Assembly: GCA_031279525.1 (NCBI GenBank) | Contig: JAITIH010000130.1 | Location: 1 to 7,337 of the forward strand | Direction: 5' to 3' | DNA from: Deltaproteobacteria bacterium | GTDB lineage: Bacteria; Desulfobacterota; Desulfarculia; Adiutricales; Adiutricaceae | DNA: 7,337 nucleotides | Shown here: positions 5,529-7,337 of the stretch, in pieces | Numbering within the stretch: position 1 is the stretch's first letter | Layout of the letters: the number at the start of each line of letters is the position of its first letter | Program-made: the position numbers and the translations under genes | Notes under the pieces: generated by a model | Told to the model about the DNA's origin: nothing | The model's database searches: none | What the model saw: only the letters and a program-made list of their open reading frames with translations

Positions 5529-6530
5529 TCAGTACTCGTAGCGGAGCCCGGTCTTGAAAGTCCGGCCTTCCTCGTTTTTGTTCCGGGCGTTGCCGGCCTG
5601 GACGTCGCCAATGTTGGTCACGTCGGCCTTAAACAAAAGGCGGCCCTGGTCTTTCCAGTCGTATAGTCTTTTGACCAGGTGGAAGTCGTAAACCATGGCG
5701 TCGAAGTAGCCGTCGCCGGCCACCGGGAAGTAGAGGGGGTTTCGGCGGCCAAAGTCGCTGGCCTCCACGCTCATGGAAAGGCCCATTCTCTCGTGGCTAA
5801 AGAGTAGGCCATAGGAGATCCTTAAATCGGGGGCGCCGGCCGAGGCGAAAGGGGGTCTCGTCGCCCCCTCTGGCTCGTCGAAGAACCGCGCCAGTTTAAA
5901 GTAGGGCCGAAACTCGAAGTCCCAGTCGAAGGTCTGGCTCATGGCCCAGGACGCGGAAAACTCTAAGCCCCTAGCCCTTGCGGCCGTGTCCTCGGGCCGA
6001 GGCAGGGACATCTCAAGGCCAGTTGAGCCTTGGGGCAGCCTTTGGTAGTCGAAATACTTAAGACCGGCCGAAAAGTCCTTAAAGTTAAACTCCGCCCCCG
6101 CGGCCCAGCCCGCGGCCTGGCCGCCAAGGTCGCCTAGGCGGTCGGCGATGGGGCTATCCACGGTCTGGCTAAGGCCGGAGTACTCGGCGTAAAGGCGCAT
6201 GAAGTCGGTCGGCGCGTAGGCGAAGCCGGCGGCTTGGCCCCGGGTCGTCAGCAAGCGGCCGTCAAAGTCCAATGGGGCCCCGGCGCCTAAAAAGTCGTGG
6301 GATTTAGCGTAGGAGCGGGCCACGAACTTGAGCCGATCCGCGCTCAAAAACTCGTTGTCAGGCCCTAAAGCCAGGGGCGCGGGCGGGCTAGGCTCGCTTA
6401 GGGTCGGGACGGGCTCGGCGGCTTCCTCCTTAGAGGAGGAAAAAAAGGGCCATTCCCACGCCTCGGCGGCCTGGGCGCTAAAAATCCCCAGAAGGGCCAA
6501 AATGAATATGGCTATGGCGACTTTTTTCAT
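5529..6530 (-). CDS. TonB-receptor-like outer-membrane beta-barrel protein, plug-less and short
   Basis: The 333-aa product begins with a clear Sec signal peptide: MKK, a hydrophobic core at 4-17, and an AQA-A type cleavage near 21-22. A short Ser/Glu/Pro-rich linker (31-52) follows. From about 58 to the end it shows alternating hydrophobic/aromatic strands rich in Tyr and Phe with Gly turns, for example ARGLEFSASWAMS (186-198) and DWDFEFRPYFKLARFF (202-217). The C-terminus KADVTNIGDV...GRTFKTGLRYEY resembles the last strands of TonB-dependent receptors and ends in the aromatic residue recognised by the BAM machinery. Full receptors are usually about 600 aa or more with an N-terminal plug; neither plug nor TonB box is evident here. 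It could be a truncated receptor lineage, a small porin-like barrel, or a decayed gene with a re-used signal peptide. The intact frame, promoter region and terminator favour a functional gene. Confidence 0.75.
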   Translation of the reverse strand: MKKVAIAIFILALLGIFSAQAAEAWEWPFFSSSKEEAAEPVPTLSEPSPPAPLALGPDNEFLSADRLKFVARSYAKSHDFLGAGAPLDFDGRLLTTRGQAAGFAYAPTDFMRLYAEYSGLSQTVDSPIADRLGDLGGQAAGWAAGAEFNFKDFSAGLKYFDYQRLPQGSTGLEMSLPRPEDTAARARGLEFSASWAMSQTFDWDFEFRPYFKLARFFDEPEGATRPPFASAGAPDLRISYGLLFSHERMGLSMSVEASDFGRRNPLYFPVAGDGYFDAMVYDFHLVKRLYDWKDQGRLLFKADVTNIGDVQAGNARNKNEEGRTFKTGLRYEY

Positions 6531-6565
6531 GGCAAAGGCCTTTTGGCGCGTTCGGAAGCCTATCG

Positions 6566-6581
6566 TTTAGGCTAGCCTAAA
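6566..6581. promoter_or_regulatory. Perfect 16-bp palindrome, candidate metal-repressor (DtxR/IdeR-like) operator
   Basis: TTTAGGCTAGCCTAAA is its own reverse complement. It lies 35 bp upstream of the barrel gene's ATG. Its inner 14 bases match 13 of the first 14 of the classic DtxR box (TWAGGTTAGSCTAA...). That resemblance, in front of an outer-membrane receptor-like gene, suggests repression by a metal-sensing DtxR-family protein. The regulator is not in the window, so this is an inference. Confidence 0.5.
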
Positions 6582-6600
6582 GGAAAAGCCCAGAGACTTA

Positions 6601-6631
6601 TTTTTAGCCATTAAAGGCTAACGATTTACAA
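6601..6631 (-). promoter_or_regulatory. Weak candidate promoter of the barrel gene
   Basis: Leftward, TTGTAA (6631-6626) and TAAAAA (6606-6601) are spaced by 19 bp. Each matches the sigma-70 hexamers at 4 of 6 positions, and the spacing is long. Transcription would begin about 60 bp before the ATG. A dyad TTAGCC-N6-GGCTAA (6604-6621) falls within the spacer and the 16-bp palindrome lies just downstream of the -10, an arrangement expected for repressor sites. Confidence 0.25.
6604..6621. repeat. Inverted repeat TTAGCC-N6-GGCTAA
   Basis: Two perfect 6-base arms flank a 6-base AT spacer, 22 bp upstream of the 16-bp palindrome and sharing its GGCTA/TAGCC elements. It may be a second half-site pair for the same regulator, or a small RNA hairpin. 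Confidence 0.4.
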
Positions 6632-6827
6632 CATTAAAAACCAATTTTAAAAGAGATTAAGATAAACTTTATCTATAACATTGAATTGAACAAAACAATT
6701 TGCTATCAATTTGCAAAGAAGTTTAATTGTAGCGAACTTGTTCAATCCCCGGTTAGGCTGTTTTTGGGACCAACTCGTTATGATAAGAATATAACATTTT
6801 GGCCAGAAAAGTAAAGGCCCGAACCCC

Positions 6828-6852
6828 AAAAATCCGGCGAATTTCGACCGGA
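6828..6852 (-). terminator. Possible intrinsic terminator for leftward transcript from beyond the window
   Basis: Leftward the sequence forms TCCGG-t-CGA-AAT-TCG-CCGGA. This is a stem of 5 bp, a one-base bulge, and a further 3 bp with a 3-base loop, followed by TTTTT. It would end transcripts entering from the right and insulate the barrel gene. The T-run is short, so this is moderate support only. Confidence 0.4.
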
Positions 6853-7070
6853 AAAATTTGCTGGCCGCGAGAGGACTCCCGTTGTTTTGGCCACAAAAGT
6901 GGTCGCATTTATGGATTATTTTCCTAAATTTTATGCGATTTATACAGCTACAAATATTGTGTTTTGGCTTTTTAAGTCTGGAAAGAAAATAATACAGCGT
7001 TTACATGTTGATATCATAATTTTAGCTTAATATAATGTTTATTAGGCGTTAGCTTTAGTTTAAATATAGT

Positions 7071-7112
7071 TTATAGTCTTATAACTATAACTATTGGCTA
7101 AGTCAAGCCAAT
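7071..7112. repeat. Two adjacent 7-bp-stem hairpins in AT-rich spacer
   Basis: TTATAGT (7071-7077) pairs with ACTATAA (7084-7090) over a 6-base loop. ATTGGCT (7093-7099) pairs with AGCCAAT (7106-7112), also over a 6-base loop. Only two bases separate the hairpins. Their role is unknown. They could be part of a small RNA, a processing site or a protein-binding region, though AT-rich DNA forms such stems by chance fairly often. Confidence 0.4.
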
Positions 7113-7286
7113 AAACACTTAAACGCATAGTAAACTAAAATTAAATTAAAACTATATTTCCCAGAACTAGAAGTAACGCCAGGCCTAGGCCCGGCCAAGG
7201 GCAGCCCAAAACTCAACTAAAACTAGATCTAAAGCCCGACGGAAATTTAGGTCGACGCCGGAAAAAACTAGGCCTTACGCCGGGCT

Positions 7287-7328
7287 AAAACCAAAACCCA
7301 AAGCCAAAAAAAGCCAAAAAATCTAAAA
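7287..7328. repeat. A-tract cluster with a perfect 10-bp tandem duplication
   Basis: Runs of A (7287-7290, 7293-7296, 7300-7302, 7306-7312, 7316-7321, 7325-7328) are separated by short C/G-containing gaps. AAAGCCAAAA occurs twice in tandem (7300-7309 and 7310-7319). The 10-bp step near the helical repeat could give intrinsic curvature. It may belong to the upstream region of a gene outside the window. Confidence 0.5.
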
Positions 7329-7337
7329 CGATTAAAC

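Larger units (their letters stand above)
6531..7337. other. AT-rich intergenic region, no convincing gene
   Basis: About 800 bp without a credible coding sequence on either strand. Base composition drops sharply from the GC-rich genes to strongly AT-rich DNA, most extreme near 6990-7160. It holds the operator/promoter dyads of the barrel gene at its left, a possible leftward terminator (6828-6852), several small perfect hairpins, and an A/C-biased tract with A-runs at the right end. No tRNA, rRNA or CRISPR pattern, nor a clear DnaA-box cluster, was seen. Confidence 0.8.

Noticed and set aside
6151..6162. DnaA-box-like sequences (CTATCCACG here, TTATCTATA near 6669) as signs of a replication origin
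   Set aside because: Each differs from TTATCCACA at two or more positions, they are not clustered, and the first lies inside a coding sequence.
6647..6829. Small minus-strand frame of 60 codons in the AT-rich spacer
   Set aside because: It starts at TTG without a convincing ribosome site, its composition follows AT-rich noise, and it overlaps the edge of a terminator-like hairpin.

Overview
The window carries one almost wholly leftward (minus-strand) segment of a Gram-negative, GC-rich bacterial genome. At its core is a run of anaerobic (cobalt-early) cobalamin biosynthesis genes. The CbiD/CbiET/CbiF enzyme set and an outer-membrane barrel with a signal peptide point to an anaerobic didermal bacterium. 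A Desulfobacterota/'deltaproteobacterial' host is my best guess, but it rests on gene content and style only and is not proven by the sequence.

Layout in transcription order (right to left). 7337-6531 is about 800 bp of AT-rich DNA with no convincing gene. It holds dyads, a possible intrinsic terminator, phased A-tracts, and the promoter/operator area of the next gene. 6530-5529 encodes a secreted, TonB-receptor-like outer-membrane barrel of only 333 aa. A compact intrinsic terminator (5450-5472) follows it. 5412-4678 encodes an ABC-2 type permease without a visible ATPase. 4671-4033 encodes a PIN-like protein of unknown function. 4032-2152 encodes CbiD with an unusual N-terminal extension of 33 uninterrupted heptapeptide repeats. 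A 107-bp gap contains a possible ribosome-site-masking hairpin. 2044-827 encodes a CbiE-CbiT fusion starting at TTG. 807-22 encodes CbiF. The first seven codons of a further gene (probably cbiG) begin at position 21.

The permease to cbiG genes are closely packed: four of the five junctions have gaps of 0 to 19 bp and the fifth is 107 bp. They probably form one operon. Together CbiF, (CbiG), CbiD and CbiET would carry cobalt-precorrin-4 through C11 methylation, ring-opening/deacylation, C1 methylation, and C5/C15 methylation with decarboxylation. The intervening reductase CbiJ is not in the window. No cobalamin riboswitch could be recognised.

The most unusual item is the CbiD extension. It is 231 residues in perfect 7-residue register, encoded by a degenerate 21-bp tandem repeat that also places 14 GATC sites on a 21-bp grid. 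Second is a perfect 16-bp palindrome upstream of the barrel gene that resembles a DtxR/IdeR-type metal-repressor box.
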